Positions 44,036 through 53,865 of a stretch of DNA of 64,000 nucleotides are shown here, one piece after another (within the stretch, counting starts at the first letter, position 1; each line of letters begins with the position of its first letter). Location of the stretch: positions 62,001-126,000 of the forward strand of contig CALURV010000028.1 of NCBI GenBank assembly GCA_944323285.1, read 5' to 3'. The stretch comes from Candidatus Gastranaerophilales bacterium. GTDB lineage: Bacteria; Cyanobacteriota; Vampirovibrionia; Gastranaerophilales; Gastranaerophilaceae. The notes beneath the pieces are model-generated. The model was not told the origin of the DNA. It ran no database searches and worked only from the letters and a program-made list of their open reading frames with translations. Position numbers and translations under genes: made by a program.

Positions 44036-45043
44036 ATGGAACCAAACGGCATACTAATATATGCACAAAAAAATCAAGAAGGCAGAATAGAACCTGTCGT
44101 ATTTGAATTACTTTCAAAAGCACGTTCATTAAAAGAAAAGTTATGGAATCAAAGAATAATGGTTTGCCTTATAGGTGAAAGAAAAAATTATGATTCAATT
44201 GTTAATGAACTTGGAAAATATGGAGCAGATGAAGTTGTAATTGTATCAGATGACCGTTTAAAAGATTATAATAAAATTTATCATTCAGAAATATTTACAC
44301 AAATAGCAAAAAAATACCCACCAAGAATAATATTAATAGGAGCAACTCCCCAAGGAAAAGAAATAGCGGCGTATACTTCAACAAAACTTGAAACAGGATT
44401 AACTGCTGATTGTACAAATCTTGATATAGGCGAAAATTATCTTTTGTTATCAACAAGGCCGACATTCGGCGGTCAAATGACAGCAGACATATTATGCAAA
44501 ACATTTCCACAAATGGCAACTGTTCAACAAAATATTTTTCAAGCTATAAAAAAAGAAAACACAGCAAGAGCTATTTTTAATTGGATAGATATAGATAAAA
44601 TTGAAAATAAAATAGAAATAATAAAAACAATACAAAAAGAAAAACATAATAAAGATATAAGAGAAGCTGAGATAATAATTGCCGGCGGACAAGGGGCATG
44701 CCAAGAAAATGGATTTGCGCTTATTTACGAATTAGCAAAAAAGTTAAATGGAGCTGTTGCAGGTTCAAGAGAAGCTTATGAAAAAGGATATATAACGAAA
44801 TCGCAACAAGTAGGACAAAGCGGAAAAGTTGTTGCACCAAAGGTTTACATAGCTATTGGAATATCAGGTGCAGATCAGCACTTAACAGGAATAAAAAACA
44901 GCGGTAAAATTATAGCTATAAATAAAGATAAAAATGCTCCTATTTTTAAATATGCAGATATTGGAATAATAGGTGATTTATTTGAAATATTACCAAGGCT
45001 TATTAACGAGATTGATATAGATAAAGAGGAAAAAAATGAGTAA
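44036..45043 (+). CDS. etfA: Electron transfer flavoprotein, alpha subunit
   Basis: A 335-residue ETF alpha subunit that starts at the base after the etfB stop. The N-terminal half has GADEVVIVSDDRL, PRIILIGATPQGKEIAAYTS and LETGLTADCT. The C-terminal FAD domain is complete: GGQGACQENGFALIYELAK, GAVAGSREAYEKGYI, QQVGQSGKVVAPKVYIAIGI, SGADQHLTGIKNSGKIIAIN and DKNAPIFKYADIGIIGDLFE. The MFS gene start overlaps its last 8 bases. The electron donor and acceptor are not identified by context. Confidence 0.96.
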   Translation: MEPNGILIYAQKNQEGRIEPVVFELLSKARSLKEKLWNQRIMVCLIGERKNYDSIVNELGKYGADEVVIVSDDRLKDYNKIYHSEIFTQIAKKYPPRIILIGATPQGKEIAAYTSTKLETGLTADCTNLDIGENYLLLSTRPTFGGQMTADILCKTFPQMATVQQNIFQAIKKENTARAIFNWIDIDKIENKIEIIKTIQKEKHNKDIREAEIIIAGGQGACQENGFALIYELAKKLNGAVAGSREAYEKGYITKSQQVGQSGKVVAPKVYIAIGISGADQHLTGIKNSGKIIAINKDKNAPIFKYADIGIIGDLFEILPRLINEIDIDKEEKNE

Positions 45044-46433
45044 TGATGTAGGAGAAGCAAAACTAAAACCATTTTCAACCATACAATTACTAAATTTTTG
45101 TCTGGGTTTTTTTGGATTGCAATTTGCTTGGCAAATGAGAATAATACTATCAGGTCCTGTAACAGAGGGACTTGGAGCTTCACCTTTAATTTTCGGATTA
45201 ATATGGCTAGCAGGACCTGTAACAGGAATGCTTGTACAACCAATCATTGGGGAATTAAGTGATAGAACTCATACTATATTTGGGAGAAGAAGGCCATATT
45301 TATTTGCAGGTGCTATATTTGCCAGTTTGGCTTTATGGGCATTTCCTAATTCTGCCACAATAGCAGAAAATATTGCAAATTTTTTAAAAATTCCAGTTCC
45401 TGTTTTCGGTGGACTAATAATTGCTGCTATTATGATATGGATTATTGATGCTTGTGTTAATGCAGCACAAGGCCCTTATAGAGCACTAGTTCCGGATTTA
45501 GTACCACCCCGGCAACATTCTTTAGCTAATGCATATTTAAGTTTTGCTATAGGACTAGGATCTGTTGTAGCGGCAGGTACTGCGCCTTTTTTAAAATATG
45601 TTTGCAACTATCAAATGAGCATTAATGCTCAATTTATAATGGCCGCATTAGCTTTTTCTTTAGCTATGCTTTGGACTTGTATAACAATTAAAGAACATAA
45701 ATCTGTAAAGACTAATGATTCTGTAAAAAAAGATGACGACCCAAATAAAAAATTATCATTTATGAAAAAACTTGTTTTATTTTTCCAGTCATCACCAGAG
45801 GTAGGTAAAATATGCACTCTTCAATTATTTACTTGGATAGGAATAATGAGTTTGAATATATTCTTTACTCAATATGCAATACATACAGTATATGACATTC
45901 CTGATTTAACTACAGTAACAGAAGAAGTTAGAAATTCTTATACAGCCCTAATAAGCAATGCTACAAATTTTTCATCTATTTGTTTTGCAATACAAAATTT
46001 AATATGTTTTCTAGTTTCAATACCAATAGGATTACTTTCTACTAAATTTGGGAATAAGAAAGTTCATTTTATAGCACTTACAACATTATCATTAACTTTT
46101 GTTGGTATGGGGTTATACACAAAACCTGGGTTTGTATTAATATGTATGGCAATAGCAGGTATTGGCTGGGCAAGTATATTAGCACTTCCCTTTGCAATGC
46201 TTTCTGAATTTATAAAAAAAGGGTCTGAAGGTTCTGTTATGGGGATTTTCAATATATTTATAGCTGGCCCTCAAGTTCTTGTTTGTACATTATTAGCTTG
46301 GTTCATCAATCAATGTTCTTATACCATTCCTAATGGAATAAATTATCATTGGGAATATGCATTTTTTATTGGAGCTATAACTCTAATTATTGCAGCAGTA
46401 ATAACAAACTTAATTAAAGAAAAAACTAACTGA
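45036..46433 (+). CDS. MFS carrier of SLC45/GPH type
   Basis: A 465-residue protein with about 12 membrane spans. Features of the sucrose/GPH-like major facilitator group are MRIILSGPVTEGLGASP in the first loop, GPVTGMLVQPIIGELSDRTH with the cation-symport motif, IFGRRRPYLFAGAI, and NAAQGPYRALVPDLVPPRQH, which matches the conserved 'q.p..Al..D' block. Such carriers usually take up di- or oligosaccharides with protons. The central loop (about residues 225-245) is Lys/Asp-rich and cytoplasmic. It overlaps etfA by 8 bases and has AGAGGAA upstream, so it is translated together with etfA. Substrate is inference. Confidence 0.88.
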   Translation: MSNDVGEAKLKPFSTIQLLNFCLGFFGLQFAWQMRIILSGPVTEGLGASPLIFGLIWLAGPVTGMLVQPIIGELSDRTHTIFGRRRPYLFAGAIFASLALWAFPNSATIAENIANFLKIPVPVFGGLIIAAIMIWIIDACVNAAQGPYRALVPDLVPPRQHSLANAYLSFAIGLGSVVAAGTAPFLKYVCNYQMSINAQFIMAALAFSLAMLWTCITIKEHKSVKTNDSVKKDDDPNKKLSFMKKLVLFFQSSPEVGKICTLQLFTWIGIMSLNIFFTQYAIHTVYDIPDLTTVTEEVRNSYTALISNATNFSSICFAIQNLICFLVSIPIGLLSTKFGNKKVHFIALTTLSLTFVGMGLYTKPGFVLICMAIAGIGWASILALPFAMLSEFIKKGSEGSVMGIFNIFIAGPQVLVCTLLAWFINQCSYTIPNGINYHWEYAFFIGAITLIIAAVITNLIKEKTN

Positions 46434-46461
46434 CTTTTAAACATAATGAAAAGAGGTTAAA

Positions 46462-47727
46462 ATGAAGTTCGAAACATTAGCAACACAAGGTTTTATTGAC
46501 TTAAAGAAACAAAATCATGCAGTATCAACTCCAATATATGCAAATACGGCATATAGTTTTGACAGTATAGAACATGCTCTTAACTTATTTGATTTAAAAG
46601 TTGAAGGAGATATTTATTCAAGATTATCAAATCCTTCAAATGATATGATAGAAAAGAGAATAGCAGCTTTAGAAGGCGGAGTTGGGGCCCTCGCTACATC
46701 ATCTGGACAATCTGCCGTATTAATTACCATTTTAAATATAGCTCAATGTGGAGATGAAATAATAACATCATCTAAAATATATGGCGGAACCTATAACCTC
46801 TTTTCAAAAACTTTTAAACAAATGGGTATAAAATTTATATTTATAGATTCTGACAATTTAGAGGATTATGAAAATGCAATTACAGATAAAACTAAATGTA
46901 TATATACAGAAACTCTTGGAAACCCGAGTATAAAAGTTGCAGATATAGAAGGATTAGCAAATATTGCACATAAACACGGAATACCGTTAGTTGTTGATAA
47001 CACGGTTCCAACACCATACTTATGCAGACCAATTGAATTTGGAGCTGATATTATAGTACATTCAACAACAAAATATATTTCAGGCCACGGAAATGCTATG
47101 GGTGGAATTATAGTAGACTCCGGGAAATTTGACTGGAGTCAAAATGATAAATTTCCAATGTATACTGAGCCGGATGAAAGTTATCACGGTATAATATATA
47201 CAAAAGAATTTGGGAATATGGCGTTTATAGTAAAATCAAGAGCTCATCTTGTAAGGGATTTAGGCTGTATACAAAGCCCATTTAATGCATATTTAACTCA
47301 ATTAGGTCTTGAATCTTTACATGTAAGAATGGAACGCCACTGCGAAAATGCTATGAAAGTTGCAAAACATCTTGAAAAACACCCACATATCAATTTTGTT
47401 AATTATCCATATTTAGAAAGCAGTCCTGATTATAAATTAGCTCAAAAATATCTAAAACACGGTGCATCTTCATTAATTGGATTTGGAGTGAATGGAGATG
47501 GTACAAAATTTATAGAAGCTTTAAATTTATTTATACACGCAACAAACCTTGGTGATGTCCGTTCTGTAATAACATATCCTGCAGGAACAACACACAGACA
47601 ACTAAGTGCAGAGCAAAAAATAAGAGCAGGAATTACAGACGACTTTATGCGCGCATCAATAGGACTTGAAAATATTGATGATATTATTGAAGATCTTGAA
47701 AATGCAATAAGAATTTCACGCACATAA
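46462..47727 (+). CDS. metY: O-acetylhomoserine sulfhydrylase
   Basis: A 421-residue Cys/Met-metabolism PLP enzyme. It condenses O-acetylhomoserine with sulfide (or methanethiol) to homocysteine or methionine. The family blocks are STPIYANTAYSFDS, YSRLSNPSNDMIEKRIAALE, GGVGALATSSGQSAVL, IYTETLGNPSIKVADIEGLA, VVDNTVPTPYLCRP, and HSTTKYISGHGNAMGG, with the PLP lysine in TTKY. The closing block is DVRSVITYPAGTTHRQLS and IRASIGLEN-type (FMRASIGLEN). AGAGG precedes the ATG. It is followed 9 bases later by metX, so the operon performs direct sulfhydrylation. Confidence 0.96.
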   Translation: MKFETLATQGFIDLKKQNHAVSTPIYANTAYSFDSIEHALNLFDLKVEGDIYSRLSNPSNDMIEKRIAALEGGVGALATSSGQSAVLITILNIAQCGDEIITSSKIYGGTYNLFSKTFKQMGIKFIFIDSDNLEDYENAITDKTKCIYTETLGNPSIKVADIEGLANIAHKHGIPLVVDNTVPTPYLCRPIEFGADIIVHSTTKYISGHGNAMGGIIVDSGKFDWSQNDKFPMYTEPDESYHGIIYTKEFGNMAFIVKSRAHLVRDLGCIQSPFNAYLTQLGLESLHVRMERHCENAMKVAKHLEKHPHINFVNYPYLESSPDYKLAQKYLKHGASSLIGFGVNGDGTKFIEALNLFIHATNLGDVRSVITYPAGTTHRQLSAEQKIRAGITDDFMRASIGLENIDDIIEDLENAIRISRT

Positions 47728-47736
47728 AGGATAACT

Positions 47737-48882
47737 ATGACAGTAGAAGAAATAAAAAAAGATATAGTAAAAACCGAATTTTATACAATTAATAAAAAAA
47801 TAAAATTTGAAAGCGGAGTAGAATTCGGACCTATTACAGTAGCTTATGAAACATACGGAAAGCTTAACGAAAAAGGCGATAATGCGATATTAATAGTGCA
47901 CGCACTAACAGGTGATGCTCATGCAGCAGGATATCACAGCGAAGATGATAAAAAACCCGGTTGGTGGGATACTTTAATAGGCAAAAATAAAGCCTTTGAT
48001 ACAAATAAGTATTTTGTAATATGTACTAATATTTTAGGCGGATGCAGCGGAACAACAGGACCTTCAAGTATAAATCCAGAAACAGGAAAACCTTACAGCA
48101 TTGATTTTCCTGTTTTTACAATTGAAGATACAGTAAAAGTCCAAAAAGAAGTACTTGATTTCCTTGGCGTAAAAAGTTTATATACAGTTGCCGGCGGTTC
48201 TATGGGCGGTATGCAGGCTATGCAATTTGTTATTTCATATCCGCAAATGGTTAAATCTGCAATTTTAATAGCTACAACATCAAGACTATCTCCTCAATCC
48301 ATAGCTTTTAATGCAGTAGGCAGAAATGCCATAATTTCAGATCCAAATTGGAACAATGGCGACTATTATGATAAAGAGAATAAACCAGATAGGGGACTAT
48401 CCAGTGCAAGAATGATTGGGCACATCACATATCTTTGTGAAGAAGCTATGTATAATAAATTTGGAAGAAAACTTCAAAATAAAGATCATTATGATTTCAA
48501 CTTTGATATTGATTTTCAAGTCGAAAGCTATTTGCAGCATCAAGGACAAATATTTGTAGACAGATTTGATGCAAACAGCTACTTATACATAACAAAAGCT
48601 GTTGATTACTTTGATCCGGTAAGTAAATATGGTTCATTAAAAAATGCATTTAAAGATTCAAATGCTAAATATCTTGTTATTTCATTTGACTCCGATTGGC
48701 TGTTCCCGTCTTCTGAGTCAAAAGAAATAGTTAATACACTAATGCAGCTTGGTAAAGATGTTTCATACTGCGAAATAAAATCACCTTGCGGGCATGATGC
48801 TTTTTTGCTTGAATATGATGTTCAATCAAAAATTATTAAAAGTTTTTTAAATGATCATATTAAAGGAGATAATAATGAATAA
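47737..48882 (+). CDS. metX: Homoserine O-acetyltransferase
   Basis: A 381-residue alpha/beta-hydrolase-fold acyltransferase that activates homoserine for MetY. Visible: [49 protein letters not shown], the nucleophile elbow [30 protein letters not shown] with the catalytic Asp, and [12 protein letters not shown] with the His. All three triad residues are in place. AAAGGA precedes the ATG. The metW start overlaps its last 8 bases. Acetyl versus succinyl specificity cannot be proven by eye, but the MetX fold together with metY points to acetyl-CoA. Confidence 0.96.
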   Translation: MTVEEIKKDIVKTEFYTINKKIKFESGVEFGPITVAYETYGKLNEKGDNAILIVHALTGDAHAAGYHSEDDKKPGWWDTLIGKNKAFDTNKYFVICTNILGGCSGTTGPSSINPETGKPYSIDFPVFTIEDTVKVQKEVLDFLGVKSLYTVAGGSMGGMQAMQFVISYPQMVKSAILIATTSRLSPQSIAFNAVGRNAIISDPNWNNGDYYDKENKPDRGLSSARMIGHITYLCEEAMYNKFGRKLQNKDHYDFNFDIDFQVESYLQHQGQIFVDRFDANSYLYITKAVDYFDPVSKYGSLKNAFKDSNAKYLVISFDSDWLFPSSESKEIVNTLMQLGKDVSYCEIKSPCGHDAFLLEYDVQSKIIKSFLNDHIKGDNNE

Positions 48883-49501
48883 TCATTATGCCACCTCTAA
48901 AGGTTTACATCTAAATTATTCTTTAATTTTAGATATGATTGAAGATAATTCAAGAGTATTGGATTTAGGATGCGGAAATGGTTATTTACTAAAACTTTTA
49001 AAAGATAAAAAAAAGATAAAAGGTAACGGTATCGAAATTGACCAGAATGAAGTAATACAATGCTTAGAAAAAGGGTTATCTGTTATTCAAGGTGATATAG
49101 ATGAAGGATTAAAACAATTTACTGATAAATCCTATGATTATGTTATTTTAAATCAAACTCTTCAATCTACATACAATCCTGATTTTGTGCTTGAAGAAAT
49201 GCTAAGAGTAGGCAAAAAGTGCATTGTAAGTTTTCCTAATTTTGCATATTGGAGAATTAGATTTAATTTCTTTTTCACGGGCAATATGCCAAAATCAAAA
49301 GTTCTTCCGTTTGAATGGTATAATACGCCCAATATACATCTTTTAACAATAAAAGATTTTTTTGAATTTTCGAAATTGCATAACATTAATATAATAGAAG
49401 GTGTTTATACAACAAAAGCACATATAAGAAAAGGAATTCAATATAGCATTTTTTCAAATATGCTTGCCGAAGAAGCCATATTTGTAATTGCAAAAATTTA
49501 A
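48875..49501 (+). CDS. metW: Methionine biosynthesis protein MetW
   Basis: A 208-residue methyltransferase-fold protein that accompanies metX in many bacteria and is thought to assist homoserine acetylation. Motif I is [25 protein letters not shown] is the acidic loop; [38 protein letters not shown] and [19 protein letters not shown] are the diagnostic MetW blocks. ATG 48875 has AAAGGAG 6 bases upstream and overlaps the metX stop by 8 bases. It closes the metY-metX-metW operon. Convergent with the aminotransferase gene 7 bases away, with no terminator visible. Confidence 0.95.
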   Translation: MNNHYATSKGLHLNYSLILDMIEDNSRVLDLGCGNGYLLKLLKDKKKIKGNGIEIDQNEVIQCLEKGLSVIQGDIDEGLKQFTDKSYDYVILNQTLQSTYNPDFVLEEMLRVGKKCIVSFPNFAYWRIRFNFFFTGNMPKSKVLPFEWYNTPNIHLLTIKDFFEFSKLHNINIIEGVYTTKAHIRKGIQYSIFSNMLAEEAIFVIAKI

Positions 49502-49508
49502 AAATATA

Positions 49509-50678
49509 TTACATATTAGCTCTTAATCTATCAACAAATTTTTTAAATCTTGCCATAGCAATTTTTAAGCTTTCAAGAGAATACGCATAAGAAATTCTCA
49601 AATGATATTCACCGCTTTTTCCAAAAGCACTGCCCGGAATTGCAGCAACTTTTTCTTCTTCTAATAATCTCGTAGCAAATTCTTCACTTGTCATATTAAA
49701 TTCCTTAATACAAGGAAAAACATAAAAAGCGCCGTAAGGTTCAAAACATTCTATATTCAAATCTTTAAAAGATTGAATTAAAAATCTTCTTCTTTGATTA
49801 TATGCTCTTTTCATTTCTTCAACATCTTTATCGCCATTTTTTAATGCTTCTACAGCAGCATATTGACTTGTTGTCGGAGCACACATTATTGCAAATTGAT
49901 GAATTTTTGTCATTTGTTTAATAATCTCTTTAGGAGCACAAGCATATCCAAGTCGCCATCCGGTCATAGCATATGACTTTGAAAATCCATTAATTAATAT
50001 TGTTCTTTCTTTCATTGAAGATATTGATGCTATAGAAACATGCTTTTCTTTATATGAAAGTTCCGAATATATCTCATCAGACATTACATATATATCTTTT
50101 TCTTTTATTATTTGAGCAATATCTTCCAAATCTTTTTTTTCCATAATTGCACCAGTTGGATTATTAGGATATGGAAGAATTAATAATTTTGTTTTATCTG
50201 TTATAGCATTTAGTAATTCATTAGGTTTTAATCTAAATTCATTTTCCGCTTTTAAATTAATAATAACAGGCTTTGCATTAGCTAATATTGTACAAGGTTC
50301 ATAAGAAACATAAGAAGGCTGAGGTATTATAACTTCATCTCCATCATTAACCAAAGAACGAAGACCTATATCAATAGCTTCACTTCCGCCTATTGTAACG
50401 ATAATCTCATTATCAGGGTTATAATCAATATTTTGTGTTCTTTTTATGTAATTTGAAATTTCTATTCTTAAATCTTTCAAACCTGAATTTGAGGTATAAA
50501 AAGTTCTACCCTTTTCCAATGCATAAATACCTTCATCTCTAATATGCCAGGGAGTATCAAAATCAGGTTCTCCAACCCCTAAAGATATAACATCTTCCAT
50601 CTCACTTACTATATCAAAGAATTTTCTAATACCTGAAGGCTTAATATTTATAACTTTATTCGATAATTCTTTTGTCAT
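49509..50678 (-). CDS. Class I aminotransferase (PLP)
   Basis: A 389-residue fold-type I aminotransferase of the aspartate/aromatic group (PatA/AspC-like). Blocks: ISLGVGEPDFDTPWHIRDEG, YTSNSGLKDLRIEISNYIKR, GGSEAIDIGLRSLVNDGDEV, LPYPNNPTGAIMEKKDLEDI, MSDEIYSELSY, the PLP lysine in INGFSKSYAMTGWRLGY, and the substrate Arg in HLRISYAYSLE. The amino donor is not resolved by eye. Its ATG overlaps the stop of the Lrp-type regulator (ATGA) and has no ribosome-binding site of its own, so translation is coupled. Lrp-type genes paired with aminotransferases usually regulate them in response to the amino acid. Confidence 0.93.
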   Translation of the reverse strand: MTKELSNKVINIKPSGIRKFFDIVSEMEDVISLGVGEPDFDTPWHIRDEGIYALEKGRTFYTSNSGLKDLRIEISNYIKRTQNIDYNPDNEIIVTIGGSEAIDIGLRSLVNDGDEVIIPQPSYVSYEPCTILANAKPVIINLKAENEFRLKPNELLNAITDKTKLLILPYPNNPTGAIMEKKDLEDIAQIIKEKDIYVMSDEIYSELSYKEKHVSIASISSMKERTILINGFSKSYAMTGWRLGYACAPKEIIKQMTKIHQFAIMCAPTTSQYAAVEALKNGDKDVEEMKRAYNQRRRFLIQSFKDLNIECFEPYGAFYVFPCIKEFNMTSEEFATRLLEEEKVAAIPGSAFGKSGEYHLRISYAYSLESLKIAMARFKKFVDRLRANM

Positions 50679-51157
50679 GGGGTAATAATTTCTCTTTCAT
50701 CATCATGTTTTTTTGTAAGAATAGTTCCGTGGTCTTTATATTTTTTCAATATAAAATGAGTTGCTGTACTCAAAACACTATCAAGAGTAGAAAGTTTGTC
50801 TGAAACAAAATTAGATATTTCTCTAAGTGTTTTTTCTTCAATAATAACTAATAAATCATATCCTCCTGATATAAGATATACGGACCTAACTTCAGGATAG
50901 TTGTATATACGCTCTGCTATTTTATCAAACCCCTGACCTCTTTGCGGGGTAACTCTAACCTCAATTAATGCTGTAACTTTTTCTATTGAAGTTTTCTCCC
51001 AGTCTATTAAAGTATGATAACCGCAAATAACTCCTTCTTTTTCTAGAGAAGCAAGTTCATTAACAATATCAATTTCTTCTTTACCAAGCATTTTGGCAAC
51101 ATCTTTTAAATCAATTCTACTATTTTTTTCTATAATTGCTAACAATTCTTCTCTCAT
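50675..51157 (-). CDS. Lrp/AsnC-family transcriptional regulator
   Basis: A 160-residue regulator from ATG 51157 with GGAGAT 6 bases upstream; a longer frame to 51220 has no site and overlaps the upstream gene. The N-terminal AsnC-type HTH (LLAIIEKNSRIDLKDVAKML, ELASLEKEGVICGYHTLIDW) is followed by the RAM ligand-binding domain (TALIEVRVTPQRGQGFDKIA, YNYPEVRSVYLISGGYDLLV, VLSTATHFILKKYKDHG). The C-terminal HDDEREIITP tail is short. It is coupled to the aminotransferase downstream and is expected to control that gene, autoregulate, and sense an amino acid. Confidence 0.92.
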   Translation of the reverse strand: MREELLAIIEKNSRIDLKDVAKMLGKEEIDIVNELASLEKEGVICGYHTLIDWEKTSIEKVTALIEVRVTPQRGQGFDKIAERIYNYPEVRSVYLISGGYDLLVIIEEKTLREISNFVSDKLSTLDSVLSTATHFILKKYKDHGTILTKKHDDEREIITP

Positions 51158-51201
51158 ATTTAATCTCCGATATAAATTATCTTTGTTAATTTTAACACAA
51201 A

Positions 51202-52083
51202 TTATCTGATGAAATTCCAAAAATAACGTTTCACTTTATCTATTATAGATATAGGAGTAAAACTTTTCTTACTGACAGAAGTCAATAAAACTTCTTTAGG
51301 TTGAGTTGTTCTTGAATAATTAACAGCTTTAGGACCAAAAAGCATAACATAACCGCTTTGATAACCGTCAGGGATTTCCAAATACTCACAGAGTTCAGGG
51401 AACAACATCAAACACATTTGTCCAAACCCGCACCAACAAGTACCTAACCCTAGGCTTTGTGCATACATTTCAAAATAACTTAAAGCTATAACAGCATCTT
51501 CTTTTGCGCAAGGAGCTTTGACTGAATTTGAAACAACTAACATATGTGGTGCACCTCTAAAAATAACATCTTCTCCATTTATAAGTGCATTTTTGTAAAC
51601 TGAAAATTTCTCACCAACTGCTTTTATTGGAGTTTTTGTAAGAGCATTTATTAATTTTTCATTAACGTAATTCCTAAATTCATTCATTACATCTATATTA
51701 TCAATAAAAGAGAAATGAAGTTTGTGATAATTACAACCGGTAGGAATCCATTTAAGCATATCTTTTAATTTACCAATTGTTTGACTGTCTACATTTTCAC
51801 ATTTATACTGCCTGTTACTTCTTCTTGATTTTATCAAATTTAAAATCATATCAGGATTTTGAGCATATATTTTTTCAGAATCATCAGGATTTTTATCAAA
51901 AATAGAAATAGCACCAACAGGACAAATACTTAAACAATGTTGACAACCAATGCAACGATGCGAATTTTTTGCATTTGGTATATTATTCTCATTAAATTCT
52001 ATAACCTTAGCAATACAATCTTTAACACAAAGTCCGCAATGAATACATTTTGTTTCATCTACTTTAAAATTTAATTCTGTCAT
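51202..52083 (-). CDS. Ferredoxin-nitroreductase fusion
   Basis: A 293-residue protein. Residues 1-65 bind two [4Fe-4S] clusters (CIHCGLCVKDC and CIGCQHCLSICPVGAI). Residues about 80-270 form a nitroreductase FMN domain (LIKSRRSNRQYKCENVD, FRGAPHMLVVSNS, DAVIALSYFEMYAQSLGLGT, GYQSGYVMLFGPKAVNY). This fusion is common in anaerobes; the ferredoxin part feeds electrons to FMN, and substrates are mostly unknown. AGAGG precedes the ATG. It is 44 bases upstream of the Lrp gene on the same strand, so a shared transcript is possible, though the Lrp gene may have its own promoter. Confidence 0.92.
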   Translation of the reverse strand: MTELNFKVDETKCIHCGLCVKDCIAKVIEFNENNIPNAKNSHRCIGCQHCLSICPVGAISIFDKNPDDSEKIYAQNPDMILNLIKSRRSNRQYKCENVDSQTIGKLKDMLKWIPTGCNYHKLHFSFIDNIDVMNEFRNYVNEKLINALTKTPIKAVGEKFSVYKNALINGEDVIFRGAPHMLVVSNSVKAPCAKEDAVIALSYFEMYAQSLGLGTCWCGFGQMCLMLFPELCEYLEIPDGYQSGYVMLFGPKAVNYSRTTQPKEVLLTSVSKKSFTPISIIDKVKRYFWNFIR

Positions 52084-52203
52084 AATAAACCTCTAATTTC
52101 CTTTTTTCTAATGATAACAATTTAAGTGATTATATACAAGTTATAAAGTAATAAATAAGTGGAATTAAAATAATGTTTTTAAAATGGTCTATCAGGAGTT
52201 ATT

Positions 52204-53565
52204 ATGCAAATAAAATATTTATTCTTGTTTTTAGTAACAATAACAGCATCTTTAGGAGGATTACTATCCGGATATGATACAGGAGTAATCTCAGGTGCAT
52301 TATTATTTATAAATGAAAGCTGGGATTTAACAGACTATATTCAAGGAATATTAGTAAGTTCTGTTTTAATTGGTGCTGTAGTTGGTGCTGCAACAAACGG
52401 TATTTTAGCAGATATTTTTGGACGCAAAAAAATAATAATTGCAACAGCTTTAATTTTTATATTAGGTTCAATTTTATGCGCATTAGCTCCTAATATATAT
52501 ATTTTAATTTTATCGAGAATGTTAGTAGGTCTTGCTGTAGGTATTGTTAATTTTGTTGTACCTTTATATTTATCAGAAGTATCTCCAAAAAACTTAAGGG
52601 GAACAATAGTATCATTGTACCAATGGGCAATAACAGCTGGTATTTTATTTTCTTATATGATAAATGCTATCTTTGCAAATGCTGTTTATAACTGGCGATG
52701 GATGTTATTTGCAGGAGTTGTACCGGGATTAATTTTACTAATAGGTATGTTATGTTTAAGTGACACACCAAGATGGCTTGTTTCTAAAGGCAGATATGAA
52801 GAAGCAAAAAAAGTTTTTAATAAAATAGAACCTGATATTGATGCTGATAAAGAAATTGAAGAAATTAAAGCAACTATAACTCCATATAAAACAGCAAAAA
52901 AATTCCACTTTAAGAAATGGATGATTATGCCTTTTGTAGCAGGTATTGGTATTATGTTTGCTCAAATATGTACAGGTATTAATACAATAATATATTATGC
53001 CCCTACCATATTTAAAATCGCAGGGTTTGACTCTAACCTTAACGCTATTTATGCTACAACAGGTATAGGAGTTGTGAATTTTTTAATGACAATTGTTGCC
53101 ATTTTTCTAACAGATAGAGCAGGAAGAAAACCTTTATTATATATAGGTTTAACAGGTGTAATGTTAAGTTTAATATTCTTAGGATGCGCATTCAGATTTG
53201 AAGATATTCTTGGCAATAACTTAAAATGGATTGCAGTAGGTAGTTTAGTTTCTTATATTGTTTGCTTTGCATTCAGTTTAGGGCCAATAGGCTGGATAAT
53301 AGTCTCAGAAGTTTTTCCACTCCAAATAAGAGGTTTAGCAATGAGCATTTGCACCCTTGCAAACTTTGCATTTAACTTCTTTGTTGTCGCAAGTTTTCCT
53401 GTACTACTAAATAGAATTGGTGGAGACTTTACATTCTGGATTTTCGGTTTTGTTTCTTTCTTGTGTATAATTTTTGTCTATTTCTTTATTCCTGAAACAA
53501 AAGGGATATCTCTTGAAACTATTGAAGATAATTGGTTGAAAAATGTAAAACCAAGAGATTTTTAG
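52204..53565 (+). CDS. MFS sugar porter (sugar:H+ symporter)
   Basis: A 453-residue, 12-span sugar porter of the XylE/GalP/AraE group. Diagnostic motifs: GGLLSGYDTGVISGALLFI in span 1, GILADIFGRKKIII (loop 2-3), SRMLVGLAVGIVNFVVPLYL, SEVSPKNLRGTIVSLYQWAI, the sugar-site QICTGINTIIYYAPTIF with the QxxGxN core, LTDRAGRKPLLYIGL, and the span 10 signature GPIGWIIVSEVFPLQIRGLA, closing with FFIPETKGISLETIE. Likely substrates are xylose, arabinose or galactose. CAGGAG precedes the ATG. It stands alone, divergent from the nitroreductase gene. Confidence 0.95.
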   Translation: MQIKYLFLFLVTITASLGGLLSGYDTGVISGALLFINESWDLTDYIQGILVSSVLIGAVVGAATNGILADIFGRKKIIIATALIFILGSILCALAPNIYILILSRMLVGLAVGIVNFVVPLYLSEVSPKNLRGTIVSLYQWAITAGILFSYMINAIFANAVYNWRWMLFAGVVPGLILLIGMLCLSDTPRWLVSKGRYEEAKKVFNKIEPDIDADKEIEEIKATITPYKTAKKFHFKKWMIMPFVAGIGIMFAQICTGINTIIYYAPTIFKIAGFDSNLNAIYATTGIGVVNFLMTIVAIFLTDRAGRKPLLYIGLTGVMLSLIFLGCAFRFEDILGNNLKWIAVGSLVSYIVCFAFSLGPIGWIIVSEVFPLQIRGLAMSICTLANFAFNFFVVASFPVLLNRIGGDFTFWIFGFVSFLCIIFVYFFIPETKGISLETIEDNWLKNVKPRDF

Positions 53566-53658
53566 AAAATATCTCTTTTCATATAGTTTAAAAGATATTA
53601 AAAATTATTTTTTCAAATAATTATGTAGTATCATATAACTATGTGAAAGGAGATAATT

Positions 53659-53862
53659 ATGTTTCATGTAATTACAGAACAAGATTATTCTGAATTTTCA
53701 AGAAAACAAATAGGCGAATATTCAAAATTTGAAAAGGCATTAGAAGTTGCACAAAAAGCAATTGAAGGAAAACAAGGCTTAAGATATATAATTGAAAAAA
53801 CTGATGGTCACGTTGACAGTTACGGTAATCAGATAGTAACAGTTGTAGCTGAAAGTGAATAA
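53659..53862 (+). CDS. 67-residue protein preceding a radical SAM gene
   Basis: A small soluble protein with start ATG 53659 and a strong GAAAGGAG site. It ends only 3 bases before the radical SAM gene, so the two are certainly co-transcribed. It has a helix (YSKFEKALEVAQKAIEGK) followed by two strands (LRYIIEKTDGHVDSYGN, QIVTVVAESE), resembling the small C-terminal alpha/beta modules seen in unrelated hypothetical proteins. It lacks a leader-core layout, cysteines or a Gly-Gly motif, so a RiPP precursor role is not supported but cannot be excluded. No family recognised. Confidence 0.7.
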   Translation: MFHVITEQDYSEFSRKQIGEYSKFEKALEVAQKAIEGKQGLRYIIEKTDGHVDSYGNQIVTVVAESE

Positions 53863-53865
53863 AAA

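Noticed and set aside
53659-53862. RiPP precursor for the adjacent radical SAM protein
   Set aside because: Position and size fit, but it is a regular alpha/beta sequence with no cysteines, no Gly-Gly or other leader-core junction and no repeated core.
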